NCBI GenBank assembly: GCA_028687335.1
Contig: JAQUAI010000009.1
Span: forward strand, 43,298 to 107,297
Length of the DNA stretch: 64,000 nt
Direction of reading: 5' to 3'
Source: Gallionella sp.
Lineage (GTDB): Bacteria > Pseudomonadota > Gammaproteobacteria > Burkholderiales > Gallionellaceae
Both the position numbers and the translations under genes were made by a program. The notes below the pieces were generated by a model. That model was given only the letters and a program-made list of their open reading frames with translations, was not told the origin of the DNA and did no database searches. Positions 1 through 8,607 of this stretch are shown in pieces; the stretch's first letter is position 1; each line of letters begins with the position of its first letter.

Positions 1-1824
1 GTTGCTGCGCTGACCGGCGCGAGTCTGTCGGCTTTATCTGCGTCAAATATCGCGCAACGCTGTGCGGCCAAAGTCGAGGTAAGTGTTGCAGCATCAGCTG
101 CGTGCCCGCGTTATACCGGCCGCGTTATTAGCGGCGTGAATGCCCAAGCGGCCACGCCAGTGTGGATGGTGCGCCGACTAGAGCGCAGCGGTTTGCGCAG
201 CATTAGCGCTATTGTTGATGTCACCAATTACGTGCTGCTCGAACTGGGGCAGCCTTTGCATGCGTTTGATTTGAAAAAACTTAATGGTGCGATTGAAGTT
301 CGTTTTGCGCGTGCTGGAGAGCAGCTTAAGACACTGAATGAGCAGATGGTCGAGTTGCAAAGCGACATGCTGGTTATTGCCGATCAGCAAGGTCCTGTTG
401 CTCTCGCCGGCGTGATGGGAGGGGCGGAAAGTGCCGTTGATGAGAAAACCAGCGATATTTTCCTCGAGAGTGCATTTTTCTCACCTAGCGTGATCGTCGG
501 TAAATCGCGTCGCTTGGGATTCGGCTCTGACTCCTCGTATCGTTTTGAGCGCGGTGTCGACTTCGCCGCAACTCAAATTGCGTTGGATAGAGCCACGCAA
601 TTGATCTTGGATATTTGCGGCGGGGAAGCGGGTGCCGTTACCGAAGTCATCGGACAGCTACCTGCTCGCGCACCAGTCCAACTGCGCGTGGATCGCATCG
701 AGCGTGTACTGGGTATTCGGCTTGCCGCAGTGGAAGTGGCGCAGATACTCACGCGTCTGGGGATGGTCTTGCAGCGGCAAGGCGATCAATTTGAAGTAAC
801 ACCGCCCAGCTACCGTTTCGACATCGCGATTGAAGAAGACCTGATTGAGGAAATCGCCCGTGTTTATGGCTACGACCGTATTCCAGCCGCTACGTCGCAA
901 GCGAATATGACTATGCTGCCGCAGGTCGAGGTGCTGCGACCATTGGCAAGATTACGTCGCGCACTAGTGACTCGTGATTATCAGGAAGCCATCACCTATG
1001 CTTTCGTCGAGGCAGACTGGGAGCGCGACCTGTGCGCCAATACCAATCCCGTCACCTTGCAGAATCCTATTGCCAGCCAGATGAGCGTGATGCGTAGCTG
1101 CTTGCTGGGTGGGTTATTGGCCGCTTTGCGTACCAATCTGGCGCGCAAACAACCACGCGTGCGACTGTTTGAAATCGGAGGCTGCTTTACTGCCGCAGGC
1201 GACAGCTACGCGCAGCAAGAGCGAGTTGCTGTCGTAGCATACGGCAGCGCGCAAGCTGAACAGTGGGGAGTATCTGCCCGTGCGGTGGATTTTTACGATG
1301 TGAAAGGTGACATCGAAGCCTTATTTGCACCCCGCGTGCTTACCTTTGAAGCGGCGCAACATCCAGCTTCCCATCCGGGACGCTCGGCCAGAATACGGGT
1401 TGATGGACAAGCCGTTGGTTGGATCGGTGAACTGCATCCGCAGTGGCAACATCAATATGACTTACCACTTGCGCCAGTTTGGTTCGAAGTCGATCAAGCG
1501 GCACTGACACATAGCCCCTTACCCAACTTGGCGGAAATTTCGCGCCTGCCCGCAGTGCGCCGAGATATTGCAGTTGTCGTTGATGAGGCGCAAACAGTGC
1601 AAGTGCTGATCGAGACAATCAGACAAGCCCAAGCCCCCAACGTGGTTGATGCGACACTGTTTGACATCTATCGCGGCAAAGGCGTGGAGCAGGGGAGAAA
1701 AAGCCTTGCATTCCGTGTGTTGTTGCAAGATACTCAGAAAACACTTACAGACAAAGAGATCGATTCGAATATGCAGTTGGTGATGTCTGCCCTGCAAAAA
1801 ATCGGCGCAACTTTACGCAGCTAA
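1..1824 (+). CDS. pheT: Phenylalanyl-tRNA synthetase beta subunit, 5'-truncated by window edge
   Basis: Charges tRNA-Phe with phenylalanine as the beta chain of the cytoplasmic alpha2-beta2 enzyme. The reading frame is open from base 1, so the ATG at 136 is internal and the N-terminal part (tRNA-binding-like and early B domains) lies outside the window. Visible parts are the B3/B4 editing region with the DVTNYVLLELGQPLHAFD-type motif, the B5 region with an acidic IEEDLIEEIARVYGYD stretch, the catalytic-like core, and a C-terminal FDX-ACB anticodon-binding domain (RLPAVRRDIAVVVDE onwards). It is followed after 9 bases by ihfA, the usual pheT-ihfA arrangement of beta- and gammaproteobacteria, so the two are probably co-transcribed. 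Confidence 0.97.
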   Translation, partial: VAALTGASLSALSASNIAQRCAAKVEVSVAASAACPRYTGRVISGVNAQAATPVWMVRRLERSGLRSISAIVDVTNYVLLELGQPLHAFDLKKLNGAIEVRFARAGEQLKTLNEQMVELQSDMLVIADQQGPVALAGVMGGAESAVDEKTSDIFLESAFFSPSVIVGKSRRLGFGSDSSYRFERGVDFAATQIALDRATQLILDICGGEAGAVTEVIGQLPARAPVQLRVDRIERVLGIRLAAVEVAQILTRLGMVLQRQGDQFEVTPPSYRFDIAIEEDLIEEIARVYGYDRIPAATSQANMTMLPQVEVLRPLARLRRALVTRDYQEAITYAFVEADWERDLCANTNPVTLQNPIASQMSVMRSCLLGGLLAALRTNLARKQPRVRLFEIGGCFTAAGDSYAQQERVAVVAYGSAQAEQWGVSARAVDFYDVKGDIEALFAPRVLTFEAAQHPASHPGRSARIRVDGQAVGWIGELHPQWQHQYDLPLAPVWFEVDQAALTHSPLPNLAEISRLPAVRRDIAVVVDEAQTVQVLIETIRQAQAPNVVDATLFDIYRGKGVEQGRKSLAFRVLLQDTQKTLTDKEIDSNMQLVMSALQKIGATLRS

Positions 1825-1833
1825 AGGGAAGAG

Positions 1834-2145
1834 ATGACAACAACACTGACCAAAGCCGATCTGGCTGACTTGCTATTTTCCAAGGTTGGGCTGAACAAAC
1901 GCGAAGCCAAAGACATGGTGGAAAACTTTTTCGAAGAGATTCGTATTCAGCTTGAAAAAGGTGAAACCGTAAAACTCTCCGGCTTCGGCAACTTCCAGTT
2001 GCGCGACAAACCGCAACGTCCGGGACGCAATCCTAAAACCGGTGAAGAGATTCCTATTTCGGCGCGACGAGTGGTGACTTTTCACCCTAGCCAAAAGCTG
2101 AAGACCATGGTGGAGAAGACCTATCATGGAACACCACATCTCTAA
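1834..2145 (+). CDS. ihfA: Integration host factor alpha subunit
   Basis: DNA-bending HU/IHF-family subunit of 103 residues, the normal IhfA length; with IhfB it forms the heterodimer that bends DNA at promoters, origins and recombination sites. The beta-arm signature [11 protein letters not shown] and the following [14 protein letters not shown] are diagnostic. An AGGGA ribosome-binding site lies just before the ATG. Its last codons overlap the start of the next MerR-type gene by 20 bases, so translation of the two is probably coupled. Being downstream of pheT separates IhfA from IhfB and HU, which sit elsewhere. Confidence 0.96.
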   Translation: MTTTLTKADLADLLFSKVGLNKREAKDMVENFFEEIRIQLEKGETVKLSGFGNFQLRDKPQRPGRNPKTGEEIPISARRVVTFHPSQKLKTMVEKTYHGTPHL

Positions 2146-2497
2146 TTCACAGCTCCCCCCGATTCCCGCCAAACGTTATTTCACCATCGGTGAAGTGAGC
2201 GAGTTGTGCGGGGTCAAGGCGCATGTCCTGCGTTATTGGGAGCAAGAATTCACTCAACTTAAGCCGATCAAACGCGGTGGTAACAGGCGCTATTATCAGC
2301 ATCATGAAGTGATGCTGATAAGGCAAATTCGCGAACTATTGTACGAGCAAGGCTTCACCATCAGCGGTGCGAGAAACAAACTAGAGCAGGGCACGGCGAC
2401 CAGCAAAAACACGGCTGAACGAGCACCGGAAAATGCGGGAAATCTCAGTGCAATAAAAGTCGAAATTCGCGACATTATCGCGCTGTTACAACGATAA
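2126..2497 (+). CDS. MerR-family transcriptional regulator (IHF-linked type)
   Basis: A 123-residue protein with an N-terminal MerR winged helix-turn-helix (about residues 15-85: [22 protein letters not shown], then an RRYYQHHEV wing) and a short C-terminal helix with no metal-binding cysteine pattern, so an effector cannot be predicted. The gene overlaps ihfA by 20 bases. The pheT-ihfA-merR order followed by tRNA-Pro is common in betaproteobacteria, but the target of this regulator is not known to me. Confidence 0.9.
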   Translation: MEHHISNSQLPPIPAKRYFTIGEVSELCGVKAHVLRYWEQEFTQLKPIKRGGNRRYYQHHEVMLIRQIRELLYEQGFTISGARNKLEQGTATSKNTAERAPENAGNLSAIKVEIRDIIALLQR

Positions 2498-2502
2498 AGC
2501 GC

Positions 2503-2532
2503 TTCATCAATCACCCCGCTCTATTGTATAAT
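2503..2532 (+). promoter_or_regulatory. Putative sigma70 promoter of tRNA-Pro
   Basis: A perfect TATAAT at 2527-2532 lies 10 bases before the tRNA. A weak -35 candidate, TTCATC at 2503-2508, is 18 bases upstream of it. The -10 is convincing; the -35 is not. Confidence 0.55.
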
Positions 2533-2542
2533 CCGCGCCGTT

Positions 2543-2620
<78 letters not shown>

Positions 2621-2632
2621 GAAATAGCCAAT

Positions 2633-2661
2633 AAAAAAACCAGCTTAGTGCTGGTTTTTTT
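2633..2661. terminator. Bidirectional rho-independent terminator
   Basis: A run of A precedes ACCAGC, a TTAGT loop and GCTGGT followed by a T run, so the hairpin has a U tract in both directions. It can end the tRNA-Pro transcript on the plus strand and the map-glnD transcript arriving on the minus strand. The 78 bases between it and the glnD stop hold no gene. Confidence 0.88.
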
Positions 2662-2739
2662 ACGTTTATAACTGAAGTGGGATGCGCGCTTTTCCATCAC
2701 TTTACTAACCCCATCTGGCGGTCCGCTGAAATATTTTGG

Positions 2740-5298
2740 TTAGCGACTGTCCGACAAGTCGTGCACTAAAATTTCGCGGGGTTCACTTTTATCCAACATG
2801 GTTCCGCTGATCCAGAACACGTCTTCGACACGGCTGCCCAGTGTGTTGATCTTAGCACGGTGCAAACGGATGTCATGTTTATCGAAGATCAGTGCAATGC
2901 GAGCCAGCAGACCTGGGCTGTCGCCAGTGATGAGGCTGAGTAAATGCGTATTTTGTTGCGCGGGTGTGATGCCAACTTCGGTGCGCATGGGGAAGTGTTT
3001 GAGCTGGCGGTTGACTCGACCACCGCTGAAGGGGCTGACTTTGGCGGCGGCGCTGATGCGTTGTGCCAACTCAAATTCGATGTAATGCATGATGTCGCGA
3101 TAAGCGGTGTTGCCGGGCGAGGCTTCCATGATTTGAAAGCTGTTTAGGGCGTAGCCGTGTTGCGTGGTGTGAATTTTTGCTTCGACGATGGTGAAATTCA
3201 TGCGCGCGAAAAAATCACAGATACGGGCGAATAGGGTGCGCTGGTCTTGGCAATACACTAGCACTTGCAGGCCTTCACCAACACGGCTGAGGCGAGCTTT
3301 GACGATGGGTTCGCTTGTGTTCGGCTTAAAGGCGAGCTGGCGGGTATGCCAAGCTATTTCCTGCGCTTCATGATCGAGGAAGTAGCTATCTTCCAACTGT
3401 GCCCATAACATACGGTAAGCATCGGCGGGCAGGGCATATAGGTTGAGCGTGGTCGCGGCTTGTTCGCGCACTTCGCTGAGTAGGTCGATCGGTTTGCCGT
3501 GACTCAAATATCGTTGCGTGTGCCGGAACAGGTCTTCCATGAGTTTGGCTTTCCATGCGTTCCATACTTTGGGGCTGGTGCCGCGCACATCGGCTACGGT
3601 GAGCAGGTAAAGCGCAACCAGATAGCGGTCGTTTTTGATTGTGGCGGCAAAATGCGCGATGACATCCGGGTCGGAAAGATCTTGTTTCTGAGCGGTGGCC
3701 GATAGGGTCAGGTGATGCTCGACCAGCCATACGACGAGGTCGCTGTCGTCGCTGCCCATGCCGTGTTGTTTGCAGAAAGCGCGTGCATCTTTCATACCCA
3801 GTTGCGAATGATCGCCGCCGCGTCCTTTGGCGATGTCGTGGAATAGTCCCGCGACATACAGCACTTCAGGGCGAGCAAATTCGGCGATGAGTTTGCTGCA
3901 CAGCGGTACTTCGTGGGCGTGACGCGCTAGTGTGAAACGGCGCAGATTGCGCACTACCATGAGGATGTGTTCGTCTACGGTATAAACGTGGAACAGGTCG
4001 TGCTGCATTTGTCCCGAGATGCGTCCGAAGGCGGGTAGATAGCGACCAAGAATGCCGTATTGATTCATGCGACGCAGGGCATGGGTGAGTCCCTGCGGCT
4101 GGCGCACGATGTCCATGAATAATTCTCGATTGTGTGGGTCGCGCCGGAATGCGCTATCGATTCGCTGTCTTGCACGCCACAGTGCGCGCAAGGTACGCGC
4201 GCTCAGATCACTGAGTTCCTGATGCTGTTCCAGCAGTAAAAATAACTCGAAGATGGTCGATGGTGTGTGTTCGAACAGTTGTTCATCGCGAATGTCGAGC
4301 AGATCGCCGATAACGCGGAAGCGTTCGTTCAGCGCGTGTTGTGGTGGCGTATCGCGGAATAGGTGGTCGCGTAGGTTTTGCAAAACGATGGTGTTGAACT
4401 GACGCACGAAGATGCGCGTGCGGTAATAGCGCTGCATAAGGTGTTCGCTGGCGCGGCGGTTAGCCGAGGCTTCGATGCCTAGTTGTTCCGCCATCGGTGT
4501 TTGAAAATCAAACAGCAGTCGGTCTTCGCGCCGTTTGGCCAGATAGTGCAGGCGGATACGCAGGGTTTGCAGCAGGGCATCGTGATGCGCGATCAAACGG
4601 GCTTCCGCCGCAGTGATAAGTCCTGCCTGAGCGAGATCGCTCCAGCGGGTGGCTAGCCCAGCAGCACGGCCTATCCAAGTGACAATTTGCAAATCGCGCA
4701 AGCCTCCGGGGCTTTCTTTCAGATTCGGTTCAAGGTTGTAGTCCGACTCGGCAAATCGTGCGTGGCGTTGCTGTTGCTCGGCCAGCTTGGCCTGAAAAAA
4801 TGCGCGTGGATCGAGTGCTTGTTTTACCGCGTCGCGTAGTTCCTCGAACAGCGTGTTCGCGCCGCACAATAAGCGTGCTTCGATCAGATTAGTCTGTACG
4901 GTAATGTCGCTGGCTTCACTTAGACACTGCGTGACGGTGCGCACGCTGTGCCCAACCTCCATGCCAATATCCCAGAGCAGGCCAAGCAATTCGCGCAGCT
5001 TTTGCTCCAGCGTCTCGTCGGGGTCGCCACTGAGCAGAATTAGCAGGTCAATGTCCGACTTAGGATACAGCTCTCCGCGCCCATAGCCGCCCACGGCGAC
5101 TAGTGCTGTGTCAGCGGGCATGCTTAAGCGCTGCCAGATGTGGCGTAGATAACGGTCGATTAGTTTGCTGTGCGAGCGCAGCAAAGCCGCTGCATTACCT
5201 TTTTTCAGGTAGCTTGCTTCAAGTCCGGCGCGGTCACGCCGTAGCGATTCGCGCAAGTCTTCGGTACGCTCAGGGAGCGGGTGGGGGCGGGCAGCCAT
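2740..5298 (-). CDS. glnD: Bifunctional PII uridylyltransferase / uridylyl-removing enzyme
   Basis: Glutamine sensor that adds UMP to PII proteins (GlnB/GlnK) under nitrogen limitation and removes it when glutamine is plentiful. The 852 residues are of normal family length. Order: nucleotidyltransferase domain with GGYGRGEL (about residues 70-77) and the metal-binding SDIDLL (81-86), helical linker, HD hydrolase domain with LFHDIAKGRGGDHSQLG, and two C-terminal ACT domains (LVYCQDQRTLFARICDFFARM and ITGDSPGLLARIALIFDKHDI regions). Its start overlaps the end of map by 29 bases, so it is probably translationally coupled to map. Confidence 0.97.
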   Translation of the reverse strand: MAARPHPLPERTEDLRESLRRDRAGLEASYLKKGNAAALLRSHSKLIDRYLRHIWQRLSMPADTALVAVGGYGRGELYPKSDIDLLILLSGDPDETLEQKLRELLGLLWDIGMEVGHSVRTVTQCLSEASDITVQTNLIEARLLCGANTLFEELRDAVKQALDPRAFFQAKLAEQQQRHARFAESDYNLEPNLKESPGGLRDLQIVTWIGRAAGLATRWSDLAQAGLITAAEARLIAHHDALLQTLRIRLHYLAKRREDRLLFDFQTPMAEQLGIEASANRRASEHLMQRYYRTRIFVRQFNTIVLQNLRDHLFRDTPPQHALNERFRVIGDLLDIRDEQLFEHTPSTIFELFLLLEQHQELSDLSARTLRALWRARQRIDSAFRRDPHNRELFMDIVRQPQGLTHALRRMNQYGILGRYLPAFGRISGQMQHDLFHVYTVDEHILMVVRNLRRFTLARHAHEVPLCSKLIAEFARPEVLYVAGLFHDIAKGRGGDHSQLGMKDARAFCKQHGMGSDDSDLVVWLVEHHLTLSATAQKQDLSDPDVIAHFAATIKNDRYLVALYLLTVADVRGTSPKVWNAWKAKLMEDLFRHTQRYLSHGKPIDLLSEVREQAATTLNLYALPADAYRMLWAQLEDSYFLDHEAQEIAWHTRQLAFKPNTSEPIVKARLSRVGEGLQVLVYCQDQRTLFARICDFFARMNFTIVEAKIHTTQHGYALNSFQIMEASPGNTAYRDIMHYIEFELAQRISAAAKVSPFSGGRVNRQLKHFPMRTEVGITPAQQNTHLLSLITGDSPGLLARIALIFDKHDIRLHRAKINTLGSRVEDVFWISGTMLDKSEPREILVHDLSDSR

Positions 5299-6064
5299 CG
5301 GAGACGGTCAGGACTTCAAATCCGGTTTCGGTGACGAGGATGGTGTGTTCGTATTGCGCCGAAAGGCTGTGGTCTTTGGTTACCACGGTCCAGCCGTCGC
5401 CCAGTTGTTTGATCTCTTTCTTGCCAGCGTTAATCATCGGCTCGATAGTGAAAGTCATCCCGGCTTCGAGGCGGATGCCGGTTTTAGGGCGGCCATAGTG
5501 CAGTACTTGCGGCTCTTCGTGGAACTGGGCACCAATGCCGTGGCCGCAAAATTCGCGCACCACGCTATAACCCAACGGCTCGACAAAGCTTTGAATAGCA
5601 TGGCCGACATCGCCCAGATAGGCACCGGGTTTAACGACGCGAATGCCGCGCCACAGCGATTGCCAAGTGATTTCACACAGGCGGCGCGCCTGAATGGAGG
5701 GTTCGCCGACGTAGAACATACGGCTGCTATCGCCGTGGTAGCCGTCTTTGATGACCGTAATGTCGAGGTTGACGATGTCGCCGTTTTTCAGCGCCTTATC
5801 ACCGGGTACGCCGTGGCAAACCTGATGATTGATCGAGGTGCAGATCGACTTCGGATAAGGGGTATGACCGCCCGGTGCGTAGTTGAGCGGTGCGGGAATT
5901 CCCTGCTGCACATTCACGATCAAATCGTGGCACAGCTTATCCAGCTCGTTGGTGGTGATGCCCGCTTTGACAAACGGCACGATGTAATCGAGTACCTCGC
6001 TGGTCAAACGACCGGCAACTCGCATCTTCTCTATTTCTTGCTGACTTTTGATGGAAACTGACAT
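5270..6064 (-). CDS. map: Methionine aminopeptidase, type I
   Basis: Removes the initiator methionine from nascent proteins with small second residues. All five metal ligands of the pita-bread fold are visible: two aspartates (in VNLDITVIKDGYHGDSS), the histidine of GHGIG, the glutamate of FTIEPM and the glutamate of YEHTILVT. At 264 residues it matches the type Ia length. It is first in a minus-strand operon with glnD, a common betaproteobacterial pair; the rpsB-tsf genes often found divergent to map are not here. Confidence 0.97.
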   Translation of the reverse strand: MSVSIKSQQEIEKMRVAGRLTSEVLDYIVPFVKAGITTNELDKLCHDLIVNVQQGIPAPLNYAPGGHTPYPKSICTSINHQVCHGVPGDKALKNGDIVNLDITVIKDGYHGDSSRMFYVGEPSIQARRLCEITWQSLWRGIRVVKPGAYLGDVGHAIQSFVEPLGYSVVREFCGHGIGAQFHEEPQVLHYGRPKTGIRLEAGMTFTIEPMINAGKKEIKQLGDGWTVVTKDHSLSAQYEHTILVTETGFEVLTVSDGCPPPPAP

Positions 6065-6240
6065 GGTGGAGTGATGACTTAATGACAGGCCGAGAATATC
6101 ATGCGCCTCCGATCAGCGACAAATAAAGGCGTGGCTGTGTACGGGCTTTACCAAGGAACCAATTCGACAATTAACGCTCGAACTCGCCGCGTTGCCTTTG
6201 GCAGCCGGTTTGGTTTAATCAATTTTAACTGGAGAAAAAT

Positions 6241-6600
6241 ATGAAGAAGTCTTTGCTCATTGCATTGTTGGCAACGGTTAGTGTGAATGCTTATGCCGTA
6301 GATAGCGGTGCTGTTGTGGGTGCCGCTGCGGGAGCCGCAGTTGGTGCGGCGGTTGGGCACAACGTCAATGGTCAAAATGGTGCCATCATTGGAGCCGCAG
6401 TGGGCGGAGCAACTGGCGCTGCTGTCGGTAGTCGTCCGGTTCAGGCTGTACAAGCACCTGTGCCGGTTGCCAAGACAGCTTACCAACACAAGCCAAAAGC
6501 TGATCGTCACGACGAAGATGAGGACGACCATCATCATGATAAAAAGCATGACAAGCACAGCGAAAAACACGATAAGCATGAGCACAAACATCACGATTAA
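6241..6600 (+). CDS. Exported glycine-zipper protein with His/Asp/Lys-rich tail
   Basis: A 119-residue protein with a signal peptide (about 1-19, cut after NAYA), a central glycine-zipper segment (about 22-66) of repeated GAxxGAAxG units broken by a polar turn HNVNGQNG, then a charged tail from about residue 80 made almost only of H, D, K and E (for example DDHHHDKKHDKHSEKHDK). Glycine zippers pack in membranes and are common in small outer-membrane proteins. The tail resembles metal-binding histidine-rich segments; binding is an inference. A TGGAG ribosome-binding site precedes the ATG. It is a single-gene unit with its own terminator. Confidence 0.85.
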   Translation: MKKSLLIALLATVSVNAYAVDSGAVVGAAAGAAVGAAVGHNVNGQNGAIIGAAVGGATGAAVGSRPVQAVQAPVPVAKTAYQHKPKADRHDEDEDDHHHDKKHDKHSEKHDKHEHKHHD

Positions 6601-6612
6601 GCGGGATGTTTA

Positions 6613-6631
6613 AACCCGAATATTTCGGGTT
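6613..6631 (+). terminator. Stem-loop after the glycine-zipper gene
   Basis: An AACCCGAA/TTCGGGTT stem with a three-base loop, 12 bases after the stop codon. No T run follows, so it is more likely an mRNA-end stabilising hairpin than a terminator by itself. Confidence 0.45.
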
Positions 6632-6650
6632 CAACCGTAAAGTGTCATAC

Positions 6651-6684
6651 AGCAAGGGCGAGGTAACTCGCCCTTGCTGTTTTT
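6651..6684 (+). terminator. Rho-independent terminator of the glycine-zipper gene
   Basis: A perfect 12-bp stem AGCAAGGGCGAG/CTCGCCCTTGCT with a GTAA tetraloop, then G and a T run. The T run overlaps the stop codon of the convergent permease gene. On the minus strand the hairpin lacks a U tract. Confidence 0.9.
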
Positions 6685-7903
6685 ACTGATAGCGCAAGGC
6701 TTCGATAGGGTCGAGTTGGGCGGCTTTGCGTGCTGGGTAGTAGCCGAAGAAAATACCCACAGTAGCCGCCACGCCGAAAGCGACAATGACAGAGCTGAGC
6801 GCGATGATGACTTTTGTACCGGTTAGCAACTCCACCAGTAAAGCACCGCCGATGCCGAGCAGTAAACCGATGAAGCAACCGATGACCGAGATGATGATGG
6901 CTTCCAGCAGGAATTGCAGCAGGATGTCGCGTTGGCGCGCGCCGATTGCCATGCGAATGCCGATTTCGCGGGTGCGCTCGGTGACCGAGACCAGCATGAT
7001 GTTCATGATGCCGATGCCGCCCACTAGGAGTGACACCGAGGCGATTGCGCCAAGCAATAGCGACATGACGCGGGTAGCTTCGGCGGCAGAGTCGGCTACC
7101 GCCGTGAGATTACGCAGCGAAAAATCATCATCCAAACCTTCGCGGATACGGTGCCGCTGGCGCAACAGTTCCGTCATTGATTTTTCCACGCTGGGCATAA
7201 TTTCTTGTGTGGTGGTCTGCACCATGACCATACGCACCGAGCCAGGGAACTGGCTGCCGAACACCTGACGCTGGGCAGTGGTGAGCGGGATGATGATGGT
7301 ATCGTCTTGGTCGCGTCCATCCATACCTTGTCCTTTGGTACTTAACAATCCGAGAATGACGAAAGGACTTTGCCGAATGCGGATGGTTTGTCCGACGGGG
7401 TCGGCATCACCGAATAGATTTTGTGCGGCTGTTTTACCGATGAGTGCGACGCGGGTGGCAGAACGCACGTCGGAGTCAGTAAACGTGTTACCGGAAGCTA
7501 CAGGCCATGAGCGTGCATCCAGATAACCGGGGGTGGTGCCAATGATCGAGGTATTCCAATTATTTGGCCCATAGACGATTTGCGCGCTGCCGGGATGGAT
7601 AGGGGCAATGGCTTGTACGCCGGGGAGCTCCGCGATTGCCTCGGCATCGGCGACATTCAGCGTGTAACTGCCGCCGCTGCCAGAACGCACACCGCCAGTT
7701 GAACTACTACCGGAAAGCAAAACGAAGAGATTGCTGCCCATCGCGCTGATGGTTTGCTTGATTGAGTATTGCGCGCCTTGTCCGACCGACATCATCAGTA
7801 CTACCGCACCCACGCCGATCACCATTCCCAGCATGGTCAAAAAAGTGCGCATGCGATTGGCACCCATGGCGCGCCAAGCCTCTCCCAGCATGGCGAGCTT
7901 CAT
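6683..7903 (-). CDS. MacB-type ABC transporter permease
   Basis: A 406-residue membrane subunit of a type VII (MacB/FtsX-like) ABC transporter. One N-terminal transmembrane segment (about 20-42, FLTMLGMVIGVGAVVLMMSVG) is followed by a large periplasmic domain and three C-terminal segments (about 280-400) carrying the FtsX-family TEREIGIRMAIGAR-type motif (here TERTREIGIRMAIGARQRD). Such permeases do not carry substrate through the membrane; they drive the periplasmic adaptor and TolC by mechanotransmission. It overlaps the ATPase gene by 4 bases, and the two equal a MacB split into separate polypeptides. Substrate unknown (macrolide, peptide, lipid or siderophore are all possible). Confidence 0.92.
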   Translation of the reverse strand: MKLAMLGEAWRAMGANRMRTFLTMLGMVIGVGAVVLMMSVGQGAQYSIKQTISAMGSNLFVLLSGSSSTGGVRSGSGGSYTLNVADAEAIAELPGVQAIAPIHPGSAQIVYGPNNWNTSIIGTTPGYLDARSWPVASGNTFTDSDVRSATRVALIGKTAAQNLFGDADPVGQTIRIRQSPFVILGLLSTKGQGMDGRDQDDTIIIPLTTAQRQVFGSQFPGSVRMVMVQTTTQEIMPSVEKSMTELLRQRHRIREGLDDDFSLRNLTAVADSAAEATRVMSLLLGAIASVSLLVGGIGIMNIMLVSVTERTREIGIRMAIGARQRDILLQFLLEAIIISVIGCFIGLLLGIGGALLVELLTGTKVIIALSSVIVAFGVAATVGIFFGYYPARKAAQLDPIEALRYQ

Positions 7904-8607
7904 AGCGATGCCTCCGTGTGTAGCGTGGCGTGGTCGTTGACAATGCGCCCGTCGAGAAAATGCACTTGCCGTTGGGCATGTTGCGCCACATCAAGTTCGT
8001 GCGTGACCAGCACGATAGTGATGCCTTCGCGGTTGAGCGATTCGAACAGTGCCATGATTTCGGTGCTGGTGTGACTATCGAGGTTGCCGGTCGGCTCGTC
8101 GGCAAGAATCAGGCTGGGACGGTTGATTAGCGCGCGGGCAATGGCGACACGCTGCTGCTGCCCGCCGGAGATTTTATTGGGCATGGAGTCGAAGTATTTT
8201 TCCAGCCCCACTTTAACCAGCAGTTCGCGTGCGCGCTGATGACGTTCGGCCCGCTCCACGCCGCAGTAGATCAGGGGCAGGGCGACGTTGTCTTGCAGCG
8301 ACATGCGCGGCAGTAGATTGAATCCCTGAAAGACGAAACCGATGGTGCGATTGCGCAACAAGGCCAGTGCATCTTTGTCCAGCGTGGCCACATCATGTCC
8401 GTCCAGCCGATAACTGCCCGCGCTGGGGTGATCAAGGCAGCCGAGGATATTCATGAAGGTTGATTTTCCCGAACCGGATGGCCCCATGACGGCGACAAAT
8501 TCACCGCGCGTGATGTGCAGTGAAACCTCTTTGAGTACGGGAAAAAGTCCCGCCGAGGTTTCGTAAGACTTGTGCAGTCCCTCAATATGGATGACGCTGT
8601 CGTTCAT
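7900..8607 (-). CDS. ABC transporter ATP-binding protein, MacB/LolD-like
   Basis: A 235-residue ATPase with Walker [10 protein letters not shown] (about 42-50), Q-loop [11 protein letters not shown], signature motif [15 protein letters not shown], Walker [13 protein letters not shown] and switch histidine in VTHEL. It overlaps the adaptor gene by 1 base and the permease gene by 4 bases. With them it forms the energy-coupling half of a tripartite exporter at the inner membrane. Confidence 0.95.
   Translation of the reverse strand: MNDSVIHIEGLHKSYETSAGLFPVLKEVSLHITRGEFVAVMGPSGSGKSTFMNILGCLDHPSAGSYRLDGHDVATLDKDALALLRNRTIGFVFQGFNLLPRMSLQDNVALPLIYCGVERAERHQRARELLVKVGLEKYFDSMPNKISGGQQQRVAIARALINRPSLILADEPTGNLDSHTSTEIMALFESLNREGITIVLVTHELDVAQHAQRQVHFLDGRIVNDHATLHTEASL

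Noticed and set aside
2503..2508. Convincing -35 for tRNA-Pro
   Set aside because: TTCATC matches the consensus poorly; only the -10 is reliable.
5345..6061. 238-codon plus-strand ORF over map
   Set aside because: Antisense of map; all methionine aminopeptidase motifs are on the minus strand.
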